In this document: positions 30,701-37,796 of the stretch, one piece after another | Position numbering within the stretch: position 1 is the first letter of the stretch | How the letters are laid out: the number at the start of each line of letters is the position of its first letter | The notes under the pieces: model-generated | The model's input: only the letters and a program-made list of their open reading frames with translations | What the model was told of the DNA's origin: nothing | Database searches by the model: none | Assembly (NCBI GenBank): GCA_900114885.1 | Contig: FOUN01000002.1 | Coordinates: forward strand, 124,001 to 188,000 | Direction: 5' to 3' | From: Psychrobacillus psychrodurans | Lineage (GTDB): Bacteria; Bacillota; Bacilli; Bacillales_A; Planococcaceae | Length of the DNA stretch: 64,000 bases | Translations under genes and position numbers: made by a program

Positions 30701-30803
30701 CACTGTAGTAGACAGTGAAGGAAACGAACAAACATCCTTTGATATGCATATTGATGAGGAAGGAAACGAGTACTTTGGAATAAGGGATTTTAAGGTGGAA
30801 TAA
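27705..30803 (+). CDS. pelG: PelG membrane transporter fused to CotH kinase domain
   Basis: A 1032-residue fusion. Residues 1 to about 460 are PelG (MAGIGFELRKL opening, about 12 membrane helices), the flippase-like partner of PelF. A basic stretch then leads into a helix ending in a lipobox-like LVGC (C492), i.e. a lipoprotein signal now internal. Residues about 525-900 are a CotH-type kinase fold (KISLRGNTSR, LYTQVEQP, and ILPWDYDG with D813 and D815). The last 100 residues resemble a fibronectin-type domain. There is no in-frame ATG, GTG or TTG with a ribosome site just before the lipobox, so this reads as a true fusion. Confidence 0.85.
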   Translation: MAGIGFELRKLYREEGILQNMKAYAYSSLTTIGPMILCIILVFVQQNMMLANGSRFIENELFISTMTYCFIFSIVLTSGLSMVLTRFIADMIYQKKYEEIISSFYGALITILPIGGIITGIFLYGVEESIGYKIAAYLFFIELIIIWIQGVYLSALKDYKRIVRGFAIGVLATIIVSYILFQFTTFSATTISLVGMDIGFAIIVGSAMYHFEQVFPRNEQRNYFSFMRYFQKYPTVFFSGLFVYAGVYVHNFVYWFFSDDHLIVSEKFKLMPFYDLPVFYAYISVVPSLVMFVVIVETDFYERFLNYYKNVIDGGTYKSMNIAKKKMQDVLLHRIGFLVEVQLLFTALSIAIGIIFLPKVGFSMEQLDLFILLCLAYFFFIIMFVILHALMYFDDQKGVLVISALFFCLNGILTYTSMKIGIKGLGMFVASFIVLILTIGRLIYVLSNIDYYTFCSQPLSTHKKQRKTYFSFSKIVTTLAIIVTSSFILVGCSPTKESIEYTEKVEEKAEVQEENNEKLVEDKRLYERDEDGSIKSLYITVLPDDKEQLDWYSLNRITDRYSEEKMDIIFAEGTEDGKGSNEGMFGNGAVDANAKISLRGNTSRYAAQKSYKIKLFDTAGLWQNQRTINLNKHIGDLSRVRNKLSFDLMENMSNMTSLRTQFVHLYVKDLSDGKTEAFQDYGLYTQVEQPNEMFLKNHWLDPSGNLYKVTFFEFQRYPNEIKSQTDPTYDKKIFETILEIKGREEHDKLISMLDDVNNMAMPIEEVMEKHFDLDNFLTWTATNILMDNMDTDANNFYLYSPLNSDKWFILPWDYDGAWELQRNENSIRPYQAGLSNFWGNTLHNRYFRNEKNVQQLIDKVEELSKTINSKTVEAQLNQYADLVKPFLYREPDIQYLPDLNTNFEADLQLLKDTPERAKQRFYEDIEKPKPFYTDDVVVTDTELLFSWQISFDLQQEDLFYTVTVARDPLFTEILEVKKDFRENEFKMKKPENGQYYWKVTVVDSEGNEQTSFDMHIDEEGNEYFGIRDFKVE

Positions 30804-30804
30804 T

Positions 30805-31512
30805 ATGAATTTACACGATAAAAGATTTAGACATGAGTTGAAATATTATTTGCATATATTTGACTACCTTTCACTTCGACAAAAGGTTTCATCTGTTCTA
30901 ACAATAGATAAGAATTCACAAACGCATGAAGGATATGGCATACGTAGCTTGTATTTTGACGGAATACATAATCACTCTCTCTATGATAAAAACAATGGTG
31001 TGTTTAATAGGGAAAAGTACCGTATACGTATTTATAATGGAAGCGATCAAAAAATTAGTTTAGAGAGAAAAAGTAAGTTTGGAGATTTTATTTCGAAGGA
31101 ATCAGCGCCAGTGACACGTGCTGAATACGATGCTATTTTAAAAGGAAATATAGATGTTTTATCTGGTAAGGATCAGCCTTTAATAAAAGAGTTTTATGCA
31201 GCTTTAAAGTATCGAAATTTTCTTCCTACCGTAATTGTAGACTATGTCCGGGAAGCTTATGTATATGAACTGGGAAATGTACGTATTACGTTTGATAAAA
31301 AAATGTCAGCAGGAGTTAATACGATTGATTTATTTGATCCAAACTTGATGCTAGAAGAGCCTCTCTTACCAGAGCAGACGATTTTAGAAGTCAAATTCGA
31401 TCAATTCCTTCCAGATAATATACGTCAATTAGTGCAACCAGAAAGATTTGTTCGCTCTGCTATATCTAAGTACGTTATATGCAGAGAAGAGAATATAAAA
31501 CATTTTAAATAA
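30805..31512 (+). CDS. VTC-domain protein (polyphosphate polymerase-like)
   Basis: A 235-residue protein matching the VTC domain of the CYTH/triphosphate-tunnel superfamily: RHELKYYL near residue 9, IRSLYFD, REKYRIRIYNG, SLERKSK, a later arginine-bearing VDYVREAY, and ILEVKFD near residue 193. These basic and acidic residues line the tunnel in family members that bind triphosphate or make polyphosphate. It has no signal or membrane helix, so it is cytoplasmic. It follows pelG-cotH by one base. Whether it makes polyphosphate here is unknown. Confidence 0.85.
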   Translation: MNLHDKRFRHELKYYLHIFDYLSLRQKVSSVLTIDKNSQTHEGYGIRSLYFDGIHNHSLYDKNNGVFNREKYRIRIYNGSDQKISLERKSKFGDFISKESAPVTRAEYDAILKGNIDVLSGKDQPLIKEFYAALKYRNFLPTVIVDYVREAYVYELGNVRITFDKKMSAGVNTIDLFDPNLMLEEPLLPEQTILEVKFDQFLPDNIRQLVQPERFVRSAISKYVICREENIKHFK

Positions 31513-31536
31513 TAGGTTCTTTTAAGGGGAATAAAT

Positions 31537-32217
31537 ATGAATGATACAATTAACTTTCAAGATGTGATAAAAAAAAGTGTACTTCATCTGGAAGCATTTC
31601 GAAGCGTCTCCTATATTGATATATTTTTAGGGTTAGCATGTTCATTTGCAATTGGCATGTTCATTTATTTTGTCTATAAAAGATATTTTCGTGGAGTTGT
31701 TTACAGTTACAATTACAATGTTTCTTTCGTATTAATGACGATGATCACAACATTAATCATCATGACGATAAGTACAAATATTATTTTATCACTAGGGATG
31801 GTCGGAGCACTGAGTATTGTCCGATTTAGAACTGCGGTAAAAGACCCATTAGATATCGTATACATGTTTTGGGCAATAGCGGCAGGAATCGCAACGGGTG
31901 CCAAAATGTATCCATTAGCAATGATAGGTTCATTGGCTTTTGGCTTGACGCTAGCATGGCTTTCTAAAAAGAAAGTTAAACACCAAGCCTATTTATTGGT
32001 TATCAGACATACAGAAGAGGCAACTGATGACCTAAGAGTGCAATTAAGAAAACTTGATACAAAACTTAAATCGAAGTCAATCAGAAATAGTTTCACGGAA
32101 TTAACTGTAGAAATTAGCTTACGTGACGATAATACTGCATTTATGAAAACAATTGATAACATAAAGGGAATAGAATCATGCTCTTTAGTTAACTATACTG
32201 GCGACTATGCACAATAA
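31537..32217 (+). CDS. DUF4956 family membrane protein
   Basis: A 226-residue protein with predicted membrane helices at about residues 27-48, 63-88 and 105-145, including the conserved LGMVGALSIVRFRTAVKDP motif of DUF4956, followed by a cytoplasmic C-terminal domain of about 80 residues with ferredoxin-like alternation. DUF4956 genes commonly neighbour VTC and CotH genes; the function is not established. It is the last gene of the Pel locus and is followed by a hairpin. Confidence 0.85.
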   Translation: MNDTINFQDVIKKSVLHLEAFRSVSYIDIFLGLACSFAIGMFIYFVYKRYFRGVVYSYNYNVSFVLMTMITTLIIMTISTNIILSLGMVGALSIVRFRTAVKDPLDIVYMFWAIAAGIATGAKMYPLAMIGSLAFGLTLAWLSKKKVKHQAYLLVIRHTEEATDDLRVQLRKLDTKLKSKSIRNSFTELTVEISLRDDNTAFMKTIDNIKGIESCSLVNYTGDYAQ

Positions 32218-32330
32218 AAGTCCTTAGCCGGTGGTCTTTAAATTGAATGTCCAGAGATCTGTATAATGTGGATCAAACAGTCGTAGCAAATTTTCTTTTT
32301 TGGGACTAGCTTTTGGTAGAACACAAATAT

Positions 32331-32378
32331 ACCCTATAAGAAGGACTTTTTTCAAAGTGCCTATCTTATAGGGTAAAT
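32331..32378 (+). terminator. Terminator at the end of the Pel locus
   Basis: ACCCTATAAGA pairs with TCTTATAGGGT around a long loop; a T-rich tract follows soon after. Confidence 0.6.
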
Positions 32379-32468
32379 TTTACTTTTTTTCCGGTTTTTC
32401 ATAAAAAGTAGGAAAGACTCTGGGTCGCGGGACTTTATTAAAGGGATAGTACAGCTGATTTGCGTATC

Positions 32469-32580
32469 AGGTGGATGCGGTTCCAGAGGATGAGCGATGA
32501 ACCATCACCGCCCTTTAGGCTACGTTGTGATGTTTCATTTGTCTCTCTGATCCTGCTAGAGTCGCCACCTTCCACTACAA
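32469..32580 (+). repeat. Degenerate copy of the GC-rich GTGGACGC repeat
   Basis: It starts AGGTGGATGCGGTTCC and ends GAGTCGCCACCTTCCACT (32560-32577), the last part almost identical to the end of the intact copy at 56307-56412. The centre has been replaced by a different hairpin (GATGAACCATCAC with GTGATGTTTCATT). Nothing else is seen in 32379-32694. Confidence 0.65.
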
Positions 32581-32694
32581 TCCATTAGTGCAGTACTTCC
32601 TATAAGAGGTAGCAGAGCTAATCGCTTAGATGATAAGATTGGTCAAGTTTTAGAGAGTTATAGATTATTTTTAATTTACATTGAGACTAATATA

Positions 32695-32733
32695 AAACAA
32701 CAGCCTATCTTTCGTTCAGATAGGCTGTTGTTT
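32695..32733 (-). terminator. Terminator of spxH
   Basis: A perfect 16-bp stem (AAACAACAGCCTATCT and complement) with a 7-base loop; symmetric enough to act in both directions. Confidence 0.85.
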
Positions 32734-32735
32734 AT

Positions 32736-33554
32736 TTATTTTAATCGCCATAACACGGTTGTATTTGGTAAGAGAAGTCTTTCAACTTTTTGTAATAATA
32801 GTAGTTTTTTAAGTTCACGGTCAGCTAATTGATCGGAAATATTATAATAGCTTGCAATTTCATTTGTGGTTAAAGAATGGAATCGATCAAAAAGTTTTTC
32901 CAGTGATGGAGGATCTTGAATTTCTGGCTTTTCATATAGCATTTCTTGCAGGATTTGTACATATATCTCATAAGGATAATTTCCAGCTACTTTTATACCT
33001 TCATCTTCGATATTTTCATTAAAGAATACAATACTTGGAAAAGAGTCCACTTCCATTTCACATGTAATGGATAGGTCGCTTTGAAAGGACCTAGCACATT
33101 CATTGGAAAGAAAGTCACGAGTAAATTCATCTACATCAAGATTAACTTCTTTTGCTATCTCCTGTAATACAGAAAAGGATGTGACGTTTTTAGTGTTCAA
33201 AAACAGATACTCTTGTATTTTTATGAAAAATCGTAAAGCAGCTTTCTTTCCTTGAAATTCTGCAGCTTTCACAGCTATTGAAGGAAAAACAGAGTGTTCA
33301 ATTTGGGAAATATTATAAGAATCATTACCCAAATTGGAACTTGGGAAGTTACACATTATATTTAACTTATTTAATTGAGTACTAAGAACAGTGCGTACAG
33401 TAAAATACTGTCCATACTCTACTTGCAATTTCCGAAGGGTAGGTTGCATATCCCAACAAGTCGGACATAACGGGTCCAAAAACACATACATTTCAAGCGG
33501 CTTGTTTACTAATGGGGATGTGAACGTCTCGGACGGAATTTGTATTCTTGTCAC
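32736..33554 (-). CDS. spxH: ClpXP adaptor protein SpxH (YjbH)
   Basis: Thioredoxin-fold adaptor that delivers Spx to the ClpXP protease under non-stress conditions. The 272-residue product has the DsbA-like CPTC redox motif near residue 30 (DPLCPTCWDMQP), a helical insertion, the cis-Pro strand context SFPSIVFF near residue 184, and a winged-helix-like C-terminal tail. It overlaps yjbI by 4 bases and is probably co-transcribed with it. It acts on the product of spxA at 14.7 kb. In B. subtilis it adjoins pepF; here 13 kb of Pel DNA separates them. Confidence 0.93.
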   Translation of the reverse strand: MTRIQIPSETFTSPLVNKPLEMYVFLDPLCPTCWDMQPTLRKLQVEYGQYFTVRTVLSTQLNKLNIMCNFPSSNLGNDSYNISQIEHSVFPSIAVKAAEFQGKKAALRFFIKIQEYLFLNTKNVTSFSVLQEIAKEVNLDVDEFTRDFLSNECARSFQSDLSITCEMEVDSFPSIVFFNENIEDEGIKVAGNYPYEIYVQILQEMLYEKPEIQDPPSLEKLFDRFHSLTTNEIASYYNISDQLADRELKKLLLLQKVERLLLPNTTVLWRLK

Positions 33555-33949
33555 ATTTCTTCCTCCTCATGACTCATTTGATTGACCATGTGGTTAGCTG
33601 TAAGCTCTAGACGTCTATATAATGTATCGCGAACCTTGCCTTCTAAACCTACTTTATCCATTGCATCTCTCATGCAGGAGAGCCAAGCTTGCGCGCGTTT
33701 TGGCGTAATAGGAAATGGATTATGGCGCATCTTCATCATCGGATGTCCGTGTTCTTCTGTATATAAATTAGGTCCACCTAAATATTGAGTTAAAAATTGT
33801 TTTTGTTTTCTAGCTGTTTCCGATAAATCGTCTGGAAAAATCGGTATAAGCAGCGGATGCTTTGCTACATTGCCATAAAAAGTATCGACAAGCTGATGTA
33901 ATTTCTCTGCTCCGATTTCATCGTAAGGAAGTATTGGCTTCTGTGTCAT
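33551..33949 (-). CDS. yjbI: Truncated haemoglobin YjbI
   Basis: Group II truncated globin of 132 residues. TFYGNVAKHPLL, IFPDDL, QYLGGPNLYTEEHGHPMMKMRHNPFPI (with the proximal-histidine region MRHNPFPI) and AWLSCMRDAM are characteristic. ATG 33949 is chosen over a frame running to 34009 because AAAGGAGT lies just before it and it gives the usual length. It overlaps spxH by 4 bases. In B. subtilis it is encoded beside yjbH and is linked to thiol stress. Confidence 0.92.
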   Translation of the reverse strand: MTQKPILPYDEIGAEKLHQLVDTFYGNVAKHPLLIPIFPDDLSETARKQKQFLTQYLGGPNLYTEEHGHPMMKMRHNPFPITPKRAQAWLSCMRDAMDKVGLEGKVRDTLYRRLELTANHMVNQMSHEEEEM

Positions 33950-34077
33950 TTTCTTACTCCTTTGCTCTAGCACTATACTTATTCTATCAACGAAACCCAA
34001 ATATCTCAAACAATTAGATTATCTCATAGAAAAGCAAAACAGGGAATGTAGTAAAAAATGGATAAATTACGCGTTCC

Positions 34078-34190
34078 GCAAGTAAATTGTACTTAAAAGC
34101 AAGTAATCAAGTTATGAGCGCAAGTATGTTAAAAAGTAACGCAAGTAAATTCTATGACAGAGCAAGTAATGCACCTACCAGCGCAAGTAA
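34078..34190. repeat. 21-bp periodic GCAAGTAA array (six units)
   Basis: The octamer GCAAGTAA (one unit GCAAGTAT) starts at 34078, 34099, 34120, 34141, 34162 and 34183: exactly 21 bp apart each time, with 13-bp spacers that differ from one another. Each core is preceded by A or C. It lies between yjbI and yjbJ. An inverted relative is at 56738-56830. Confidence 0.9.
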
Positions 34191-34365
34191 ATAACTTTTA
34201 AGATAAAAAAATCGAGTATACCTACAAGAAAAGCAAAAGCATCTTTTTGGGGCACTCTAATGGCATTTGTTTGCCTAAGCTACTTCTTTTCTTTACAGGC
34301 AAATAACTTACTATTTTACTTTATTTCCGATAGTAGAAAACATGAACTACTTTTTTCATCTTTTA

Positions 34366-34402
34366 GAGGTGGCAACTCCCGCGGAAAGGGTCCACCTGTT
34401 TC
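34366..34402 (-). repeat. Internally deleted copy of the GC-rich repeat
   Basis: AGGTGGCAACTCCC joins directly to GCGGAAAGGGTCCACCT, the two ends of the family with the central 60-70 bp missing. The rest of 34191-34525 holds A/T-rich sequence with no gene or clear site. Confidence 0.7.
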
Positions 34403-34525
34403 TAAATCTCTACGCTAGTTTCGAATCATGAAGTGCGTTGAAACGGAAATTATAGTTTTTTTCGTTTTTAAAATTCCGCGACCCCATTGATCGCAGGACA
34501 TTTTTATATACTTTCTAATCTTTTA

Positions 34526-34557
34526 AAAAAACAACCTATTAAATTTAATAGGTTGTT
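34526..34557 (-). terminator. Terminator of yjbJ
   Basis: A perfect palindrome AACAACCTATTAAA/TTTAATAGGTTGTT with A7 on the plus strand, i.e. a T run after the stem for minus-strand transcripts. Confidence 0.88.
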
Positions 34558-34567
34558 GTTACTCGGG

Positions 34568-35221
34568 CTATGCTTGGAAGTGATTCATTACTTTTTGAAC
34601 GTAATTTTGTGTTTCTTTATATGGTGGGATACCATCGTATTTTTTTACGGCTCCCGGTCCTGCATTATATGCTGCTAGGGCCGTTTCGATATTTCCGTCA
34701 AATTGAGAGAGCATTTGGCTGATATATTTGGCTCCACCCATTATGTTTTGTTCAGGATCTAACGTATTAGTAACACCTAAATACTTAGCGGTGCCTGGCA
34801 TTAATTGCATTAGCCCTGAAGCTCCAGCAGAACTAGTAGCTGCGGGGTTAAAATTAGACTCTTGTTTAATGATGGATGAAATAAGTTTTTCTGGAACATT
34901 GTAAGTTGCTGCGGCTTTCTTAATTATTTCATCATAATCTGTCCTATTATTTGTAGAAGTGGATGAATAAGAAGAAATGACATCTGCTAAACTACTCTGC
35001 CCAGAATATATATTAGATGGTACAAATACAGGGGAGTCACCACTATATAGTAAAGAAGTTAAATCTTCAGTTGACTGATCTCCTGTATTAGATTGTAGCA
35101 CTTGTCCTAACATATCTGAGAACATGGATGAAGTGGAAGTGTTATTTTGTGAACTCTGTACACTTCCTAGTGATTGCATTGCATTTATCTCCATTAAAAC
35201 TTTTAGGGATTGAATATCCAA
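34568..35221 (-). CDS. yjbJ: Lytic transglycosylase YjbJ (SLT domain)
   Basis: Peptidoglycan lytic transglycosylase, 217 residues. A low-complexity Ser/Gln/Asn-rich N-terminal half leads to the SLT domain: KLISSIIKQESNFNP (catalytic Glu), SAGASGLMQLMPGTA, and NIETALAAYNAGPGAV. The domain is complete. Start TTG 35221 gives MDIQSLK, with GAAAGG 8 bases upstream; TTG 35230 would leave no spacing. No clear signal peptide is visible, as in B. subtilis YjbJ, so the export route is unclear. It overlaps no gene and follows yjbK by 5 bases. Confidence 0.88.
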   Translation of the reverse strand: MDIQSLKVLMEINAMQSLGSVQSSQNNTSTSSMFSDMLGQVLQSNTGDQSTEDLTSLLYSGDSPVFVPSNIYSGQSSLADVISSYSSTSTNNRTDYDEIIKKAAATYNVPEKLISSIIKQESNFNPAATSSAGASGLMQLMPGTAKYLGVTNTLDPEQNIMGGAKYISQMLSQFDGNIETALAAYNAGPGAVKKYDGIPPYKETQNYVQKVMNHFQA

Positions 35222-35226
35222 AGGGA

Positions 35227-35802
35227 TCAACCTTTCAACTTGTTGTTATATTTCACAAGGCGAGCAATTTTTTTGTCAGTGTGTCGAATGGGGATATTGT
35301 GTGAATCTAGCAAATCAAGAAACACTTTTTCTCCATATTTTACATCACTACTCTCATATTCTACCTCAAAATCCTCTGTTTGACTATAAATGGAATGATC
35401 TAAAAAAAGAATTCCATTTTCAAAAGGTACTTGGACACGATTTGTTTGCAAGGTTCCAATACATATTAATGGAGAATCAAGATTAAACTGCTCCAAAAAG
35501 GGAATAGAAGGAAAAGAGGTTTTGGTAATGATTGCATCTCTTTCTTGGTCAGATATATGTACTGTATTCTCTTCCATTACATGTTCTTCTATCGGTCGTT
35601 TAAGTGTAAGCTCATTTTGGTTACTTAAAACACGCAAGCGAAAACCCATCCTATTGTTCTTAAAAAAGTTATCTAGCGTATCAAAATAATAATTCGTTTG
35701 TGAACGAAAGTCCTTATCGTCTACCTGAAAATACGATATAAATAGCTCAAATTCTTGTTTTGTTAATAAATTTTTAAATTCTATTTCTTTTTCGGTTTGC
35801 AT
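35227..35802 (-). CDS. yjbK: CYTH domain protein YjbK
   Basis: A 191-residue protein of the CYTH (triphosphate tunnel) superfamily, putative adenylate cyclase or thiamine/tri-phosphatase type. The signature EIEFKN (ExExK) is at residues 5-10; YYFDT, RLRV, LTLKRP and FLDHSIY..DFEVEYE supply the tunnel residues. It is oriented divergently from yjbL, as in B. subtilis. The substrate is not known; inorganic triphosphate is the commonest in bacteria. Confidence 0.9.
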   Translation of the reverse strand: MQTEKEIEFKNLLTKQEFELFISYFQVDDKDFRSQTNYYFDTLDNFFKNNRMGFRLRVLSNQNELTLKRPIEEHVMEENTVHISDQERDAIITKTSFPSIPFLEQFNLDSPLICIGTLQTNRVQVPFENGILFLDHSIYSQTEDFEVEYESSDVKYGEKVFLDLLDSHNIPIRHTDKKIARLVKYNNKLKG

Positions 35803-35899
35803 AATACACGACCTTTCCTATTATTTCTATTATATGCGCTTTTCAACTAGTTTCAATATGTTAAAATAGTGGAAGAATGGACAGAAAGGAACGATTATT

Positions 35900-36283
35900 T
35901 TGCCTATTACTTATAATGTGCATAGTGGTATTCAATTAGAAAATGATATACGATTTACACTAGAGGTGTTTCCTAATAATCCTAATATAAAAGCGGCTGG
36001 TCAAATGATTACTGATTCGGATTCAAATGCTTTTATCTACCTATTAGAAGATGAGACTGAGTATCATTATTTAAAGTTTGGTCAGGAAGTTTGGCCATTG
36101 CTCGTAAATACCTTAAAAGCAGTAGAAGATCCTTCGTTGCAAATCGGTGAAAAAGAGCTGACTCTACTTGGCTTTAAAGAAGAACTAAATATGCTTATTT
36201 TCAATATTGAAGGTAACGACAATTACGGTGCTGATTTTTCCCGAGCTGTGGAAGAAGCATTTAGCGAAATTTTAAAAGCATAG
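35900..36283 (+). CDS. yjbL: UPF0738 family protein YjbL
   Basis: A 127-residue cytoplasmic protein with a TTG start preceded by AAAGGAACG. It has no signal, membrane helix or recognised catalytic motif. Length and position between yjbK and the RelQ gene match YjbL (UPF0738). Function unknown. Confidence 0.75.
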   Translation: MPITYNVHSGIQLENDIRFTLEVFPNNPNIKAAGQMITDSDSNAFIYLLEDETEYHYLKFGQEVWPLLVNTLKAVEDPSLQIGEKELTLLGFKEELNMLIFNIEGNDNYGADFSRAVEEAFSEILKA

Positions 36284-36315
36284 TACTTAGTTCAAGGGGA
36301 GTGGAGGTCAAGCTT

Positions 36316-36993
36316 ATGGGGCAGTGGGATCGCTTTTTAGAGCCGTACAAGCAGGCAGTTTCAGAGTTAAAAGTAAAATTAAAAGGAATGCGAGCTCAGT
36401 TTGAGAGAGATAATACAAATTCACCGATAGAATTTGTAACAGGTCGTGTCAAACCACTTGCTAGTATTTATGATAAATCATTAGAAAAAGGAATAGTATT
36501 TGAGCCTTCCGATACGTTGGCGCAGGAAATTCCAGATATTGCAGGCTTACGAATGATGTGTCAATTTGTAGATGATATAGAAACAGTCGTAAGTTTACTG
36601 CGTACTAGAAATGATATAAGAATTATTGAGGAGCGCGATTACATTTCTCACAAAAAGCAAAGTGGGTATAGATCCTACCATGTAATTATTGAATATCCTG
36701 TTCAAACAATTCATGGGGAGATAAATATTCTTGCTGAAATTCAAATACGAACATTAGCAATGAATTTTTGGGCATCCATCGAGCATTCCTTGAATTATAA
36801 GTATAAAGGAATCTTTCCAGAAGAAATAAAAAAGAGGCTTCAATATGCAGCTGAAGCGGCATTTCGATTAGATGAAGAAATGTCTTTAATTCGAGGAGAA
36901 ATCCAAGAAGCACAAAAATACTTTAGTGAAAATAAGGAACTTTCTCATCCAAGTCTCCATGAAACCGATACGAAAGAGAGGTCACGTGAATGA
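36316..36993 (+). CDS. relQ: Small alarmone synthetase RelQ (YjbM)
   Basis: GTP pyrophosphokinase of the small alarmone synthetase class, making (p)ppGpp without a hydrolase domain. The 225-residue product shows [32 protein letters not shown], the G-loop region [17 protein letters not shown] and [26 protein letters not shown] 36316 is preferred over 36301, which is itself part of the ribosome site GTGGAGG. It overlaps nadK by 4 bases. The relQ-nadK-yjbO operon is conserved in Bacillales. Confidence 0.94.
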   Translation: MGQWDRFLEPYKQAVSELKVKLKGMRAQFERDNTNSPIEFVTGRVKPLASIYDKSLEKGIVFEPSDTLAQEIPDIAGLRMMCQFVDDIETVVSLLRTRNDIRIIEERDYISHKKQSGYRSYHVIIEYPVQTIHGEINILAEIQIRTLAMNFWASIEHSLNYKYKGIFPEEIKKRLQYAAEAAFRLDEEMSLIRGEIQEAQKYFSENKELSHPSLHETDTKERSRE

Positions 36994-37796
36994 AGTTTTT
37001 CATATTGTCTCGAAATGATGATTTATCCAATGAATTAATGGAAAGCGCTAAAACGTATCTAGTAGATTTTGGATTGGTAATAGATGAAGAAAATCCAGAT
37101 ATTGTCTTATCAATTGGTGGCGATGGCACATTACTACATGCCTTTCATAAATACAAACATTTAACCACCTCTGTGGCGTTTGTGGGGCTACACACTGGGC
37201 ATCTAGGTTTTTATGCGGACTGGAAACCAGAAGAAATTGAAAAGCTAGTTATTAGTATTGCGAAGAAAGAATTTGAAGTAATAGAATACCCATTACTTGA
37301 GGTGACGATTAATTATAGACATGGTGAAGATAGTTCAGTCTATTTGGCGTTAAATGAGTCGACTGTAAAATCCCCAGACGTTACTTTGGTAATGGATGTG
37401 GAGTTGAACGGTGATCATTTTGAACGTTTTAGAGGAGATGGATTATGTATGTCTACTCCATCGGGAAGTACAGCGTATAACAAAGCACTTGGAGGTGCCA
37501 TTGTTCATCCTTCCCTAGAGGCAATTCAACTTGCTGAAATCGCATCTATTAATAACAGAGTGTTTCGTACCGTAGGTTCATCGCTTGTCTTGCCAAAACA
37601 TCACTCATGTTTACTAAAACCTGTAAAAGGACCAGATTTCATGGTAACGGTGGATCATCTTCAGCTATTACATAAAGATGTTCTATCTATTAAGTATCGA
37701 GTAGCAGATGAAAAAGTACGCTTCGCTCGGTTTAGAGCATTTCCATTTTGGCACAGAGTACATTCCTCCTTTATTGATAGTGATTTGGAAATATGA
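36990..37796 (+). CDS. nadK: NAD kinase
   Basis: Phosphorylates NAD to NADP. The 268-residue product has GGDG at residues 43-46 ([12 protein letters not shown]), LNESTVKS with the NE motif, and the glycine-rich [15 protein letters not shown]. It overlaps relQ and yjbO by 4 bases at each end, indicating translational coupling. Confidence 0.97.
   Translation: MKFFILSRNDDLSNELMESAKTYLVDFGLVIDEENPDIVLSIGGDGTLLHAFHKYKHLTTSVAFVGLHTGHLGFYADWKPEEIEKLVISIAKKEFEVIEYPLLEVTINYRHGEDSSVYLALNESTVKSPDVTLVMDVELNGDHFERFRGDGLCMSTPSGSTAYNKALGGAIVHPSLEAIQLAEIASINNRVFRTVGSSLVLPKHHSCLLKPVKGPDFMVTVDHLQLLHKDVLSIKYRVADEKVRFARFRAFPFWHRVHSSFIDSDLEI

Noticed and set aside
34078-34190. CRISPR array
   Set aside because: The repeat core is only 8 bp and spacers 13 bp; no cas genes or leader are present. 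The regular period is better described as a binding-site-like array.
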